Assembly: GCA_019918135.1 (NCBI GenBank)
Contig: WBZZ01003698.1
Location: 22,501-52,500, forward strand
DNA: 30,000 nucleotides
Direction: 5' to 3'
Origin: Paulinella micropora
Taxonomy: Eukaryota > Cercozoa > Imbricatea > Euglyphida > Paulinellidae
Positions 16,606 to 25,279 of the stretch are shown here, piece after piece. Position 1 is the first letter of the stretch, and each line of letters starts with the position of its first letter. The position numbers were made by a program, and so were the translations under genes. Below the pieces are notes generated by a model. The model was not told where the DNA came from, ran no database searches, and worked only from the letters and a program-made list of their open reading frames with translations.

Positions 16606-17091
16606 ATGGAAAAGAAAAAGACAGGCAAGGAGGAAAATGGGGACGAGGGGAAGGAGGAAGACGAGGACGAGGGAGAGGAGGAGACACCGGAGTTTTGGAG
16701 AAAGACATGGGAGGAAGAGACGGAGGAAGGAGAAAAAGGAATGTGGAACAGGGGTGAGATAAAGATAGGGAAGGACATATACAAACGTATGGCTGAGATA
16801 ACAGAGGAATTTGACACCATGCGGCAGAAGATGGAAAGGATGTTGGTCCAGAAACAGGGAGATATATGCCCGGCGGATTTTGAAGCGACCAGACGGAGTT
16901 TGGGGGAATTATGTGGTTTGAAGAGAGCAATCGGAAATGCGGCTAGGATGAGGAGAACGAGATATATGGTTACACAAGGCTGGAAGGAGGCCAGAGAGGC
17001 ATGGAAAAAGGAGAAACGAGAAAGAGGGATAGGAGAGAGGGAGGGGGACAAGCCAAACAAGAAGGCAAAAAGGAGGGGTGAGGGACACTAG
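16606..17091 (+). CDS. coiled-coil ORF 2 upstream of gag (161 aa)
   Basis: Intact frame from ATG at 16606, chosen because it follows the TTCTACGTTAG motif by six bases. The N-terminal ~50 residues are extremely acidic (EEDEDEGEEETPEFW). The middle is the same helical unit seen twice in ORF 1: IKIGKDIYKRMAEITEEFDT, then KMERMLVQKQGD, LGELCGLKRAIGNAARMRRT and RYMVTQGWKEAREAWKKEKR. The C-terminus is basic (KPNKKAKRRGEGH) and could act as a nuclear localisation signal. No catalytic motif is visible. As a tripartite acidic-coil-basic protein it could bind the element's nucleic acid or capsid, but that is inference. Confidence 0.6.
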   Translation: MEKKKTGKEENGDEGKEEDEDEGEEETPEFWRKTWEEETEEGEKGMWNRGEIKIGKDIYKRMAEITEEFDTMRQKMERMLVQKQGDICPADFEATRRSLGELCGLKRAIGNAARMRRTRYMVTQGWKEAREAWKKEKRERGIGEREGDKPNKKAKRRGEGH

Positions 17092-17107
17092 ACAACATGG
17101 CACATGC

Positions 17108-17118
17108 TTCTACGTTAG
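17108..17118 (+). promoter_or_regulatory. TTCTACGTTAG motif before ORF 3
   Basis: Exact copy, 15 bases before the ATG of ORF 3 at 17134 and 17 bases after the stop of ORF 2. Confidence 0.65.
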
Positions 17119-17133
17119 GACACACGTCAGAGG

Positions 17134-18582
17134 ATGAGCACACGGGGGCTAAGGCTGGAGCTGACGGAGGGGAACCAACAGTGGGGACGAGTTAGGGGGA
17201 CGGAATATAAGGTGGACGAGGAGGCACGGCAGTTCATAGAGGAGATGGGTGAAGAGTGGAGTGAACGGGTGGAGGCAATTTTGCACACGGAACGGATAAC
17301 GGGGGATAAAAGGTGGATGGCAATTCGAAAACTATTGGAGTTAATATGGCGGTGGTTTGGGGAGCAGGAGGGTTTATGGAGACAAATCGCCAAGTCGGAG
17401 GAGGCGAGGAACCAATATGTTTTTCTGGCTTTGTTGACGAAGGTGGGGGAGAAGGGGGTAGCGGAACGGTTACATACGGCATGGGCTTGAGCCACGGGAA
17501 AGGCAGCACATGCCAAGAAATGGTTGCAAACTCTCCAAGGAAGAAGAGGACAGTTGGACACTGTTCGTCGACCATTGCGGATGCGAGGAATAATCGAGAG
17601 GGTGGAGAATCATGCGGCGGGCAACGATTGGGACAGTGAAGAGACACAGGAATGGCTTAAACAGTTGCAAGAGGACAGAGGCCTGTGGACACAAAAGGAC
17701 AAAAACGAGAGGGCAGCAGAGAGACCGGACATGGGGCAGGGAAGAGAGGCTACAAGCCACACTCAAATGGAGGAGATGGCAGTGGATGAGGAGGTGGAAA
17801 GGGTGACACAGGAGATGAAGACGGCGAGGGAGGCGAGAAGGAAGGTGGAAGACGAGGAGATAGAAGGAGAGTTGGTGGTGGAACAAGAGATAAGAGAGAA
17901 CTCGGATCATGACTTGGGGAGTCAAGTGCTAGCACTGGCCCAGGCATGGGAACAGGGACAGGAACAGGCACAACGTCAGAAGGAGGTGGTGGAGGAGGCG
18001 AGATGGGAAATTATAAGGAGGAGGTGGGAGAAGCGTACGAGTACGATGCCGGCCGAAATGAGGGAGCCTTGTTGGAAACATTTCAAGGAATCAGAGGAGG
18101 CGCGGGGACAGTATGCACGAATTCAAGAAGTGGAAAGGAGACTGGGAGACACGATACAGGACGTTATTCTGTCGGTGGAAACTGCGCTTACGGGCACAGT
18201 AGCAGAGGCTAAGGCTTGGGAGGCCAAATGGCATGACGAACACCCTGCACAATGGAAACAGTTTGTCAGTCGGTTGAGGATGGGATGGACGAAGGAGCAG
18301 ACACAGGGGAGTATAGAGGGCAATGAGTGGCAGTCGGAGGAGACGAAGGAATGGATAACGGACTTGGGGACAAAAATGGAGATAAGACACATACAGGAGT
18401 TGGCAATGAGGTGGGAGGAGGAAGCGAAGGTGGAGGAGGAGGAGACAACGGATGAAGAGGGGGAGGAGAGGTCTAACCGCGAAGGAAGCAGGGGGTCTTG
18501 GGACCAGCGGGAGACAGCGGAGGAGATGATGGAATGGATGGAAGAGTTAGATGGGGATGTGCTGGAACAGTTCAGCATGTGA
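17134..18582 (+). pseudogene. coiled-coil ORF 3 upstream of gag, internally duplicated (482 codons)
   Basis: One frame from ATG at 17134 to TGA at 18580-18582, broken only by a TGA at 17488-17490. Sequence character is unchanged across that stop, so it looks like a point mutation. The protein is helical and rich in Glu, Arg and Trp. Two related halves are about 232 residues apart: KSEEARNQYVF (residue ~88) with KESEEARGQYARI (~320), and AGNDWDSEETQEWL (~163) with EGNEWQSEETKEWI (~396). In both, a TVRRPLRMR or VSRLRMG segment precedes the second motif. It ends in an acidic tail (MMEWMEELDGDVLEQFSM). No enzyme motif is seen. Related in style to ORFs 1 and 2, suggesting a family of repeated helical modules ahead of gag. 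Confidence 0.6.
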
Positions 18583-18789
18583 CAAACGGGAGGGGCAACG
18601 GAACTAATCAGTGGAAAAAAAAAGAGAGGGGCGGGGGACGGATACATTGGAAAGAGGGAGAGAGGACTCGGAAGGATAGAGGAGGGCAATGCAGGGATAT
18701 GGCAAGGGATGTGGACAGGATAACGGAGATCATATTGGGAGAAAGACATGTATATATGGGTTTGGAGTTTATTATTATCTGTTTCTCCC

Positions 18790-18800
18790 TTCTACGTTAG
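18790..18800 (+). promoter_or_regulatory. TTCTACGTTAG motif before gag
   Basis: Exact copy, preceded by a pyrimidine stretch (TGTTTCTCCC) and nine bases before the gag ATG at 18810. Of the four copies this looks most like a 3' splice acceptor. Confidence 0.65.
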
Positions 18801-18809
18801 TGGCAACGA

Positions 18810-20696
18810 ATGGCAGACGAGGCGCAAGGCGGGGTGCCGCCAGCGGTGCTACCGATCAGGTTTACGCCACTCAAGAAGGCGGGGCCCTCGCCTATGCGAG
18901 TGGACGAAGGGGAGGACAAGGCGGGGGCGGCGCCGGCGGCTCCTATGACGTATGCGCGGAATCCTCCGAGTATGTCTGACCACTTCCTCCAGACGTTGCA
19001 AGCGAGCCCGACGGCTATCGAGATTTACTCACAGCTGAGCAGGAACTCGCTCAAAATGTGGACAGACGGACCCGATGAAGGGGGAATTAAGGACGACATC
19101 GACGCATGGAACGAATGGCAGTTACCAGTGGGCAAGCCACACTGGGGGCCGGGGATCAAGACGAGAGTGTTAGCCAAAATGGCAAAGGCTTTGGCGGTGG
19201 CGGTGGGACACCACAGGGATCAGATTTCGTCGAAGGCGTTGACAGCTTATATGGTACGGCCTATAATGGATGAAGGGGGGGTCATAACCGAAGGAAAAGT
19301 GACGGAAATGATCGCGGCTATTGACCGGCTGATCTTGGCAATCCGACAGCAGGACAACAAAGTTACAGCGGCTTTCCACGATTGGAACAAGCGCATGATG
19401 CTCAATCCGGTTGATGACTTGGCGTCATGGTTGGAAACGGCAAACTTGCAATGGGCGGACGAGGTGAGGAGGGAGGCGGGTTTCTTTACAGAAGCCATGA
19501 AGCAGTACAACGACGGCATGGACGCGATGGGACACATCAAGGAACGGGGGGCGACAGTCAAGAAGCTCTTGCACAACGCGGTGAACAGGGCTGCTCTGAT
19601 GGATGACGCGGTCCGCAAGGCGACGGTGACGGAACTGCGGATGTGGGTGTATCACCTGTCGTTGGTGAGGGGGTGTGTGGATGGTTGGGTAGCCTGGACT
19701 AGGCTTCGGCTGAAATTAATGGAGGAACCGGAGGCGGCGTCACCGGAAAAGAAAAAGAAAAAGAAAAAGAAAAAGAAAAAGAAGAAGAAGAGTAAGAAGA
19801 AGAAAAACGACTCGGAAGGCTCGGAGTCGGACGAGGATTCGAAGGAGGAGGGATCGGAGGATGGCGAGAAGAATCGCTCGGGTTGGGCGAGTAGTATGGC
19901 CAGGAGTTCGGTCCAAGGATGGGAAAAAAGGGACAAGATAATAAAAGAGTTGAAGGCAAATACGGAGCTGGCAAGGCAGGGGTACGACCAAATCGACCAA
20001 AGCCTAGGGGACGACAGGCGATATATGAACATGATGCGGCAATTTGCGGTACAGTTCAAGAAGCAGCTGCGCGGGGAGCAGAGTGGCAACGATCTGGAAT
20101 CCATTTGCTTCGTCTTGGCGGACGTTTTTGGAATTGCGGGGGCTAACGCGGGGTTGTCGAACCAGGCGACGTGGGAGGAAGTCTTCGACAAGGAAGTCAA
20201 GGGCAATACGGCAGGATCGCACTGGCAGTACGTGGATGTGATCCACTACGTCTTCGGCACGGTCTTTGGGTTTGTGGCACTCACCGATGCGGATGAGGAA
20301 TTGGAAACAGTTCGGGGAGTGATCCAGGATAAGGTCAGGGCCCGCATGCCTCTACCGGCTTTATTCCAAGCAGTCATGGACGCGTGTCTAATCAACGACG
20401 AGCGGAAGGTGTACCCGCTAATCTTGGGCATTGGCTTATGGAGGGAACAGGCGACCAAGAACGTGGTAACGGAGATGCTGAACGCGGGCTTGAGGCTGCC
20501 GACGCTACCGAACGAAAACAAGGCTAAATGGCAGGGATGGCAAGGCAAAACCAACCCGGTGGCTTGGACGATGGATCACGAAGACGTCAAGGCAATAAAG
20601 ACGCTGTTGATGGATCCAGCGATTCTGGCGAAGATGCCAAAGGCACCCAATGCGGCAGCAACAAGGAGGACGGCAGACTGCTGGGGGCGACGGTAG
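18810..20696 (+). CDS. gag-like structural protein (628 aa)
   Basis: Intact frame from ATG at 18810. The product is mostly alpha-helical with no enzyme motif, as expected of a retroelement capsid precursor; the call rests on position ahead of protease, RT and integrase. A basic spacer of about 15 lysines followed by SKKKKNDSEGSESDEDSKEE lies near residues 314-350 and divides it into two helical halves: the N-terminal half with WNEWQLPVGKPHWGPG and SLVRGCVDGWVAWTRLRLKL, the C-terminal half with LESICFVLADVFGIAGANAG, SHWQYVDVIHYVFGTVFGFV and VYPLILGIGLWREQ. The lysine run is encoded by an AAGAAA microsatellite at about 19746-19806. No zinc knuckle is present. The stop at 20694-20696 lies inside the overlapping nucleocapsid-like frame, so a frameshift, programmed or accidental, may join them. 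Confidence 0.6.
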   Translation: MADEAQGGVPPAVLPIRFTPLKKAGPSPMRVDEGEDKAGAAPAAPMTYARNPPSMSDHFLQTLQASPTAIEIYSQLSRNSLKMWTDGPDEGGIKDDIDAWNEWQLPVGKPHWGPGIKTRVLAKMAKALAVAVGHHRDQISSKALTAYMVRPIMDEGGVITEGKVTEMIAAIDRLILAIRQQDNKVTAAFHDWNKRMMLNPVDDLASWLETANLQWADEVRREAGFFTEAMKQYNDGMDAMGHIKERGATVKKLLHNAVNRAALMDDAVRKATVTELRMWVYHLSLVRGCVDGWVAWTRLRLKLMEEPEAASPEKKKKKKKKKKKKKKSKKKKNDSEGSESDEDSKEEGSEDGEKNRSGWASSMARSSVQGWEKRDKIIKELKANTELARQGYDQIDQSLGDDRRYMNMMRQFAVQFKKQLRGEQSGNDLESICFVLADVFGIAGANAGLSNQATWEEVFDKEVKGNTAGSHWQYVDVIHYVFGTVFGFVALTDADEELETVRGVIQDKVRARMPLPALFQAVMDACLINDERKVYPLILGIGLWREQATKNVVTEMLNAGLRLPTLPNENKAKWQGWQGKTNPVAWTMDHEDVKAIKTLLMDPAILAKMPKAPNAAATRRTADCWGRR

Positions 20697-21546
20697 TACA
20701 AGGGGCGGAGATCATACAAGGGGCCAGCAGGGCGGGGGCAGACCACAACGTAGCACGGGGGACTTCGGCGGAGGGAGGACGAGGCTGGGGCCTAACAGGA
20801 AGGATCGTCGACCGCATCCATATGCTCGACCGGCGGAGGTAAACGCGGCACATGGAGCGGGAGGGTTCCGGCAGAAAGGATCCGGACCAGATGTGATGGA
20901 CCCGTCCTTTTACACGAATGTGGCGAGGAATCGGGAGTTGAGGCCGAACGAGGCGAGATATCCCCCGGACGACCGACTCAGCAATGTATCGGGAGTTCCG
21001 AAATATGAGCGACGGGCATTGAAGGAAAACAGCCATTTGCGCAAATCGTGTTATTGGCAAATTGGGATATGGTTCTTACGCCTACGGGGCGAATGTTGCA
21101 TACACGAGGACGACACCCTGTATCTTGACAATATGAATAAAATCTCGCGGGAGGAGCAGAACGCGGCTATACGGGAATTGAAGGAGGCAATTTGCCATGG
21201 CATGTGGCAGCTCGGGGGATTGGAAGACCTGTTTAACCGGGACGAACTGGACGAGTTGCAACGGTTCAACACCGCGAACATCCAGAAATACGGATGGAAG
21301 CGGAAGGATCGAGGATCGTACTTGTCAGCGGCAGGACTACGGCAACGAGGCGGTGGTGGCGGAGGACGTGGCGGTGATCGAGGAAGAGGTCGAGGGGGCA
21401 ACGTTCGGCGGCAACAGGGCCGGGGATGGCCTCAGAGGTACAGGAAAAGAGAGAAATGGTGGAAGGGAAGGGAGGAAAAGGGGGTGAAGGGAGCAAAGGA
21501 ACAGGCAACAGTTTCCCGTGTGTGCACCCGGATCGACAGGCATTGA
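20650..21546 (+). CDS. nucleocapsid-like Gly/Arg-rich ORF (298 aa)
   Basis: Overlaps the end of the gag-like frame by ~45 bp in another frame. It opens with Gln/Gly/Arg-rich sequence (GGDHTRGQQGGGRPQRSTGD), continues with a compact domain (DPSFYTNVARNRELRPNEAR, CYWQIGIWFLRLRGECCIHE, EEQNAAIRELKEAICHGMWQ, LFNRDELDELQRFNTANIQK) and ends with a glycine-arginine box (GGGGGGRGGDRGRGRGGNVR) and basic residues. The glycine-arginine regions probably bind RNA in place of the CCHC zinc knuckle of many Ty3/gypsy elements. It most likely represents the C-terminal part of Gag. The first ~15 residues may be out-of-frame, since no independent start is obvious. Confidence 0.55.
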   Translation: MRQQQGGRQTAGGDGSTRGGDHTRGQQGGGRPQRSTGDFGGGRTRLGPNRKDRRPHPYARPAEVNAAHGAGGFRQKGSGPDVMDPSFYTNVARNRELRPNEARYPPDDRLSNVSGVPKYERRALKENSHLRKSCYWQIGIWFLRLRGECCIHEDDTLYLDNMNKISREEQNAAIRELKEAICHGMWQLGGLEDLFNRDELDELQRFNTANIQKYGWKRKDRGSYLSAAGLRQRGGGGGGRGGDRGRGRGGNVRRQQGRGWPQRYRKREKWWKGREEKGVKGAKEQATVSRVCTRIDRH

Positions 21547-21639
21547 TTTCAGGGGCGACGGCGGGTTTACCGGAACGACAGGGGTGCGGCGGGAGGGGGC
21601 ACACCCACGCCATCGGGTAGGATAATATCCGTGGAGGAA

Positions 21640-22398
21640 ATGGAACAAAAACATGAACGGAAACATGGCATATTTGAAAAGGAACGGACGCCGAGGGAGG
21701 AAGAGGCGCGACCACGACGGCGTGAGGACAAAGATGTCGTGATCATAGGGGAAGCCAAAACATGTGGGGAACATATCAACACGGAACATAAGGGTATGCG
21801 GCGGGATTTGATGGCTGATAGGGGAACGAAGACGGCAAGAACGCCTGCTGCTCCGGCGGGTAGATGGAGCGGGGTACGGCAGCCCGTCCAGGGGGGATGG
21901 CAAAGGAGAACGACAGTCCATAGATCTGACTGGGGATTTGCCAGAAAACGGATGAGAGCAGCAGAGAGGGAGAGAGAGGGCAAGGCACACAACAAACGGC
22001 AGAAGGCAGAGGAGCGGACTCGTGGGGATGGAACGGGAGCAAAACCAGGAAGAACAGAGGATAAGGATAACGGAGCTATAGACGATAAGGGCGATAAGGG
22101 GGCTCAGGGGGAAATAGGGAGTAAGGAGGATAAGGGAGAGAGGCGGGAAATAGAGAATCAGAGGAGAGAGAACATAGATAAAGCTAAGGACCAGGGGTCG
22201 GAAGGGAAAATGGGACTTAATGGAAAGGATGAGGGGAAAGAACGGGAGCGGAACCGACTTATCCTCCAGACATACCAAAAGATCGCGGAACGCGCGGATT
22301 CAATGAGTCCTAGGAGAATGGTTAATTCGATTAAAAGAGCTGATTTCCCTTTAGCCTACACGAAGGTGGAAATTGTCGAGTTGGGTCATTGGCAATGA
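21640..22398 (+). CDS. charged linker ORF between nucleocapsid and protease
   Basis: Open from 21640 to a stop at 22396-22398 in the same frame as the preceding nucleocapsid-like ORF, separated from it by the TGA at 21544 and a TAG around 21619. It is extremely rich in Glu, Lys, Arg and Asp (REEEARPRRREDKDVVIIGE, EDKDNGAIDDKGDKGAQGEI) and probably disordered. The end is more ordered: RNRLILQTYQKIAERADSMS, RRMVNSIKRADFPLAYTKVE. The ordered tail directly precedes the protease and may be its N-terminal extension. No enzyme motif is visible. Confidence 0.45.
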   Translation: MEQKHERKHGIFEKERTPREEEARPRRREDKDVVIIGEAKTCGEHINTEHKGMRRDLMADRGTKTARTPAAPAGRWSGVRQPVQGGWQRRTTVHRSDWGFARKRMRAAEREREGKAHNKRQKAEERTRGDGTGAKPGRTEDKDNGAIDDKGDKGAQGEIGSKEDKGERREIENQRRENIDKAKDQGSEGKMGLNGKDEGKERERNRLILQTYQKIAERADSMSPRRMVNSIKRADFPLAYTKVEIVELGHWQ

Positions 22399-22429
22399 CA
22401 CGATGGCGGCGATCAGTGTCATGGGGAGG

Positions 22430-22700
22430 AGTTTTCAGGACAAGTATGGGGGACAGCAGTGGTATTGGCAGGCGCTACGGCACACGCAGTGATGGGTGAG
22501 CGGAGTGTCGGGATCGACACCGATCACGGGCACGATGTTGCTGCAGTTTCGGCTCTCCGACGGCTCGATCTATATCCACAAGGTTTGGGTGGTACCAGCA
22601 TACACGGGGGGCTTGTTGTGGAGCTTGGACGCGCTCAGTTGAATGCGCACGTCCATCGATTGTGCGGGGTATACGGTGCGATATGGAGCGGACGAAAACG
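22430..22700 (+). pseudogene. retropepsin-like aspartic protease, broken
   Basis: The fold is recognised from its parts. VVLAGATAHAVMGE occupies the active-site loop, where D-T/S-G-A-T is normal but the aspartate is missing here. One frame over follow PITGTMLLQFRLSDGSIYIH and KVWVVPAYTGGLLWSLDALS. An in-frame TGA (22640-22642) comes next, then MRTSIDCAGYTVRYG. The LLWSLDALS...IDCAGYTV pattern corresponds to the ILGMDWL...IDC region that closes Ty3/gypsy proteases. Frameshift, stop and lost catalytic residue make it non-functional. The order gag-protease fits a gypsy-type Pol. Confidence 0.55.
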
Positions 22701-23209
22701 CACCGGTATACAAGATGGTGCATTTGTCGACAGATGACCACTCTCAAGGCAAGGAGGGGGAATGGACGGCTGGTAGTTTTGCGGCCGTGAAGGTCGTAAT
22801 GTCGGAAGAGGCAGCGGCTGACGAGGCAGCATGCGAGGTTTTCGCGGTGGGGGACCCTAAGGCAACGGATGAGGAGAGTGAATCGGAGGACGAATGGACG
22901 CCAAATCAAATAGTGGCATTGTGCGACATGCGGCTGGAACACTTGAGAGAACAACGGAGATTGGCCACGGACGGTTTCCCGATATACGGCAGTGTTGGGG
23001 GACCAACACAAAGAAATGGATGGCAGGACGTTGCCAATGGCACAGTACGTGGTATGTAACGTGTCAAAGCCGAGTCAGGCGAAGACGGGAATTATCGAGT
23101 TCCTCAAGGATAAATGGGGGGATGATCCCATCATGGTCGACTCGGTGGCAGGAATCAAGAAGGCGCTGAAGAATCGGATTTCCCTTGGGGATTTCACGAT
23201 AGTGCTTCC
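22643..23209 (+). pseudogene. protease-RT connecting region up to the inversion breakpoint
   Basis: After the protease the frame of 22643-23059 continues with KMVHLSTDDHSQGKEGEWTA, a Glu/Ala-rich stretch, DEESESEDEWTPNQIVALCD and MRLEHLREQRRLATDGFPIY. Coding character then moves to another frame: MAQYVVCNVSKPSQAKTGII and EFLKDKWGDDPIMVDSVAGI, up to LGDFTIVLP at about 23209. Beyond that the + strand ceases to make sense and the RT-RNase H block is read from the other strand. The true continuation appears to be the - strand segment that starts near 25490. It has no known catalytic role. Confidence 0.5.
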
Positions 23210-23727
23210 GGTGGGTAGACGTCGTATTCTTCGAGACTGTCCTTTGCGCATTGGTCCTCGTGCTCCTCACAGCACTCTCGTGGTGCCTTACTAGCCGCCT
23301 CATACAACCTGAGGTCCCTCTCATGTTCCTGTTTTTCTCCTCCCCCCGATATACGAAACTTGTACGCTGCCGACACCTCCTCCGCGTATATCATACCGTT
23401 CATCGGCTTCTGGTCTTCAAAATCCGGTTCCCGCTCTATCTGTTCCAAGTGCATGAATCCCCATACCGTCAAGACTGCCGCCGCCGTGGTGAACCTAAAT
23501 CGCGTCAGGTTCACCCCCTTCCGCTTCTCCCCATCCCATATCGGTTTGACCGTGAACACCTCTGGCGCCTGGTGCTGTCGTTGTTCCGCCCCCGTCTTTC
23601 CCCATGATCCCCCATCCTCTGCCGTGCCCCCAGATCGAGACTGGTGATCAGCCAAGAAGTTCTCCTTTCCCTTGGTATACTCTATCTGGAAGTCATATTC
23701 CGACAACTCCTGTTGCCACCGCGCCAA
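23194..23727 (-). pseudogene. end of RNase H and RT-integrase connector (inverted)
   Basis: Continues the frame above after a one-base slip: ARWQQELSEYDFQIEYTKGK then ENFLADHQSR, the usual last RNase H motif (A-D-x-x-S-R). A connector follows with QRQHQAPEVFTVKPIWDGEK, TTAAAVLTVWGFMHLEQIER and a charged tail to CAKDSLEEYDVYPPEALS at the left inversion breakpoint. In the undisturbed element this should lead into the integrase side beginning near VVVGPKAEGE at 25505 on the + strand. Confidence 0.7.
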
Positions 23728-25276
23728 CCGTCCCGTGGTCCTGCGACATCAACCACCGGAGGTTGTTGTGATCCGTCCTCACTCTCGTTTCCTTTGCCCC
23801 CCATAAATATTCCTTCAGCCGCTTGAAGCCCCATACAATAGCCAATGCCTCCCGTTGTCTGGTGCAGTATTGCCTTTCCGCACTTGACATACGCCGACTA
23901 AGGAACATTACCGGTCGCAGTCGCCCCCTTTCGTCCGCTTGCTGAAGCACTCCTCCTATCGCGTAGGCCGACGCGTCCGTATCCAGAATAAAGGGTGCCT
24001 CAAAGTCAGGCAGCCTCAGAACCGTTCCATCTTCCGTCAACGGATCCTTCAGAATCGTCTCCCGCAAATCCTTTATCGCTTCCAAGACCTTCTCTCCCCA
24101 CTCGTTCGGGTTCGCCCAATCCCCTTTGAATTCCTTCATGTGTTTCCGTATGGGCTCCGCCCGGTTGGCGAAGTTTGGGATAAACTCCCCGTAATACTGT
24201 GCCAACGACACGAACGAATGTAGATCGGACTTGTTCTGCGGTATTGGCATGTCCGCCAGTGCCTCTCGTTTCTTAGCCGCGATTGTGCATGTTCCGTTCT
24301 CAATATCGTATCCCAAATATTGAATCCATTTCTGCATGAAGTGGCACTTCTTGGCATTAAGCCAAAAACCGAACGGCTTAATCCTCCGCATGATGTCCCT
24401 GAGGTGTTCCATATGCTCCTCCACCGAGTTAGAGTATATTATGACATCATCCAAGTATGCAAAGGCATACGTCGACGTGTCACCATGTTTGAAGGCAAAT
24501 TCCTCGTCCCGAAACTTACTTCCCAACATCTCGGTCATCGCCTTTTGGAAAATCCCTGGAGCCACCTTGAGCCCCATCGGCAAAACCTTCCAGACATAAG
24601 TCGTCATGCCCACCATAAACGCCGTGAGGTATCGACTTTCCTCCGCCAATGGGATTTGCCAAACCCCGCTTTTCAGATCCAGAGTGGAATATATTTTCGC
24701 CTTCCGCAATACTTCCACCCCTCGTCGCACATCCGGCACCGGTGTTTCGATCTTCTTGATGATCTGATTGATCTTCCAGTAGTTTATGCACATCTGCAAT
24801 GTGCCATCTGGCTTCGGCACCATCCGCACCGGCGAGGAGTATTCCGACAACCGCTCCTCTATCAGCCCCTTCTCCAACAATTCCGCCGTCATCTCCCTGG
24901 CAATTCTATCCTCGTGATAACTGAGTCGAGAAGGCCGTCCTATTCCTGGTACCTCCTGTCCCATCTCCCTATAGAACCTTGCCGTGTTGTGCTTGACCGA
25001 ACCTCCCTCCAACGGCCCAAACACCTCGATGTGTTGATCCATCATCGCCAAGACGTCCTCCTTAGACTTTTTACTTCCCTGCCACTGTTTTGCCTGTTCC
25101 CGCAAGGCCGCTTGAGCCTTATCCGTTTCCTCCTTGATTTGTTCGTCCGTCACCTTGCCCGCTATGTCGTCCACCGTGGCCTCCTCGCCCTCCTCCTCGA
25201 ACCCTTCTCTAGACCGGTACAGGGTAGGCGTTTGCCTCTCCTGATCCGCATATCTGGCCAACTGATCGATCATCAT
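23693..25276 (-). CDS. Ty3/gypsy reverse transcriptase-RNase H (inverted)
   Basis: 527-residue - strand frame with a clear Ty3/gypsy signature: EKGLIEERLSEYSSPVRMVP, DGTLQMCINYWKINQI, motif A YSTLDLKSGVWQIPL (Asp 200), VLPMGLKVAPGIFQKAMTEM, motif C AYLDDVIIYS (Asp 276-277), then HFMQKWIQYLGYDI. RNase H follows: FILDTDASAYAIGGVLQQ (Asp 434), RQREALAIVWGFK and RTDHNNLRWL. The polymerase aspartates are present, but the usual C-[IV]-D-Y-R reads CINYW, losing the conserved Asp and Arg. An acidic N-terminal region (~1-120) precedes RT. The block lies antisense to gag, protease and integrase. At the 3' end one base slips near 23727 and RNase H continues in another frame. Confidence 0.93.
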   Translation of the reverse strand: MMIDQLARYADQERQTPTLYRSREGFEEEGEEATVDDIAGKVTDEQIKEETDKAQAALREQAKQWQGSKKSKEDVLAMMDQHIEVFGPLEGGSVKHNTARFYREMGQEVPGIGRPSRLSYHEDRIAREMTAELLEKGLIEERLSEYSSPVRMVPKPDGTLQMCINYWKINQIIKKIETPVPDVRRGVEVLRKAKIYSTLDLKSGVWQIPLAEESRYLTAFMVGMTTYVWKVLPMGLKVAPGIFQKAMTEMLGSKFRDEEFAFKHGDTSTYAFAYLDDVIIYSNSVEEHMEHLRDIMRRIKPFGFWLNAKKCHFMQKWIQYLGYDIENGTCTIAAKKREALADMPIPQNKSDLHSFVSLAQYYGEFIPNFANRAEPIRKHMKEFKGDWANPNEWGEKVLEAIKDLRETILKDPLTEDGTVLRLPDFEAPFILDTDASAYAIGGVLQQADERGRLRPVMFLSRRMSSAERQYCTRQREALAIVWGFKRLKEYLWGAKETRVRTDHNNLRWLMSQDHGTVGAVATGVVGI

Positions 25277-25279
25277 CGC

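Noticed and set aside
21337..22278. 313-residue - strand frame
   Set aside because: Proline/serine/leucine-rich mirror of a charged Glu/Lys/Arg + strand ORF; composition explains the open frame.
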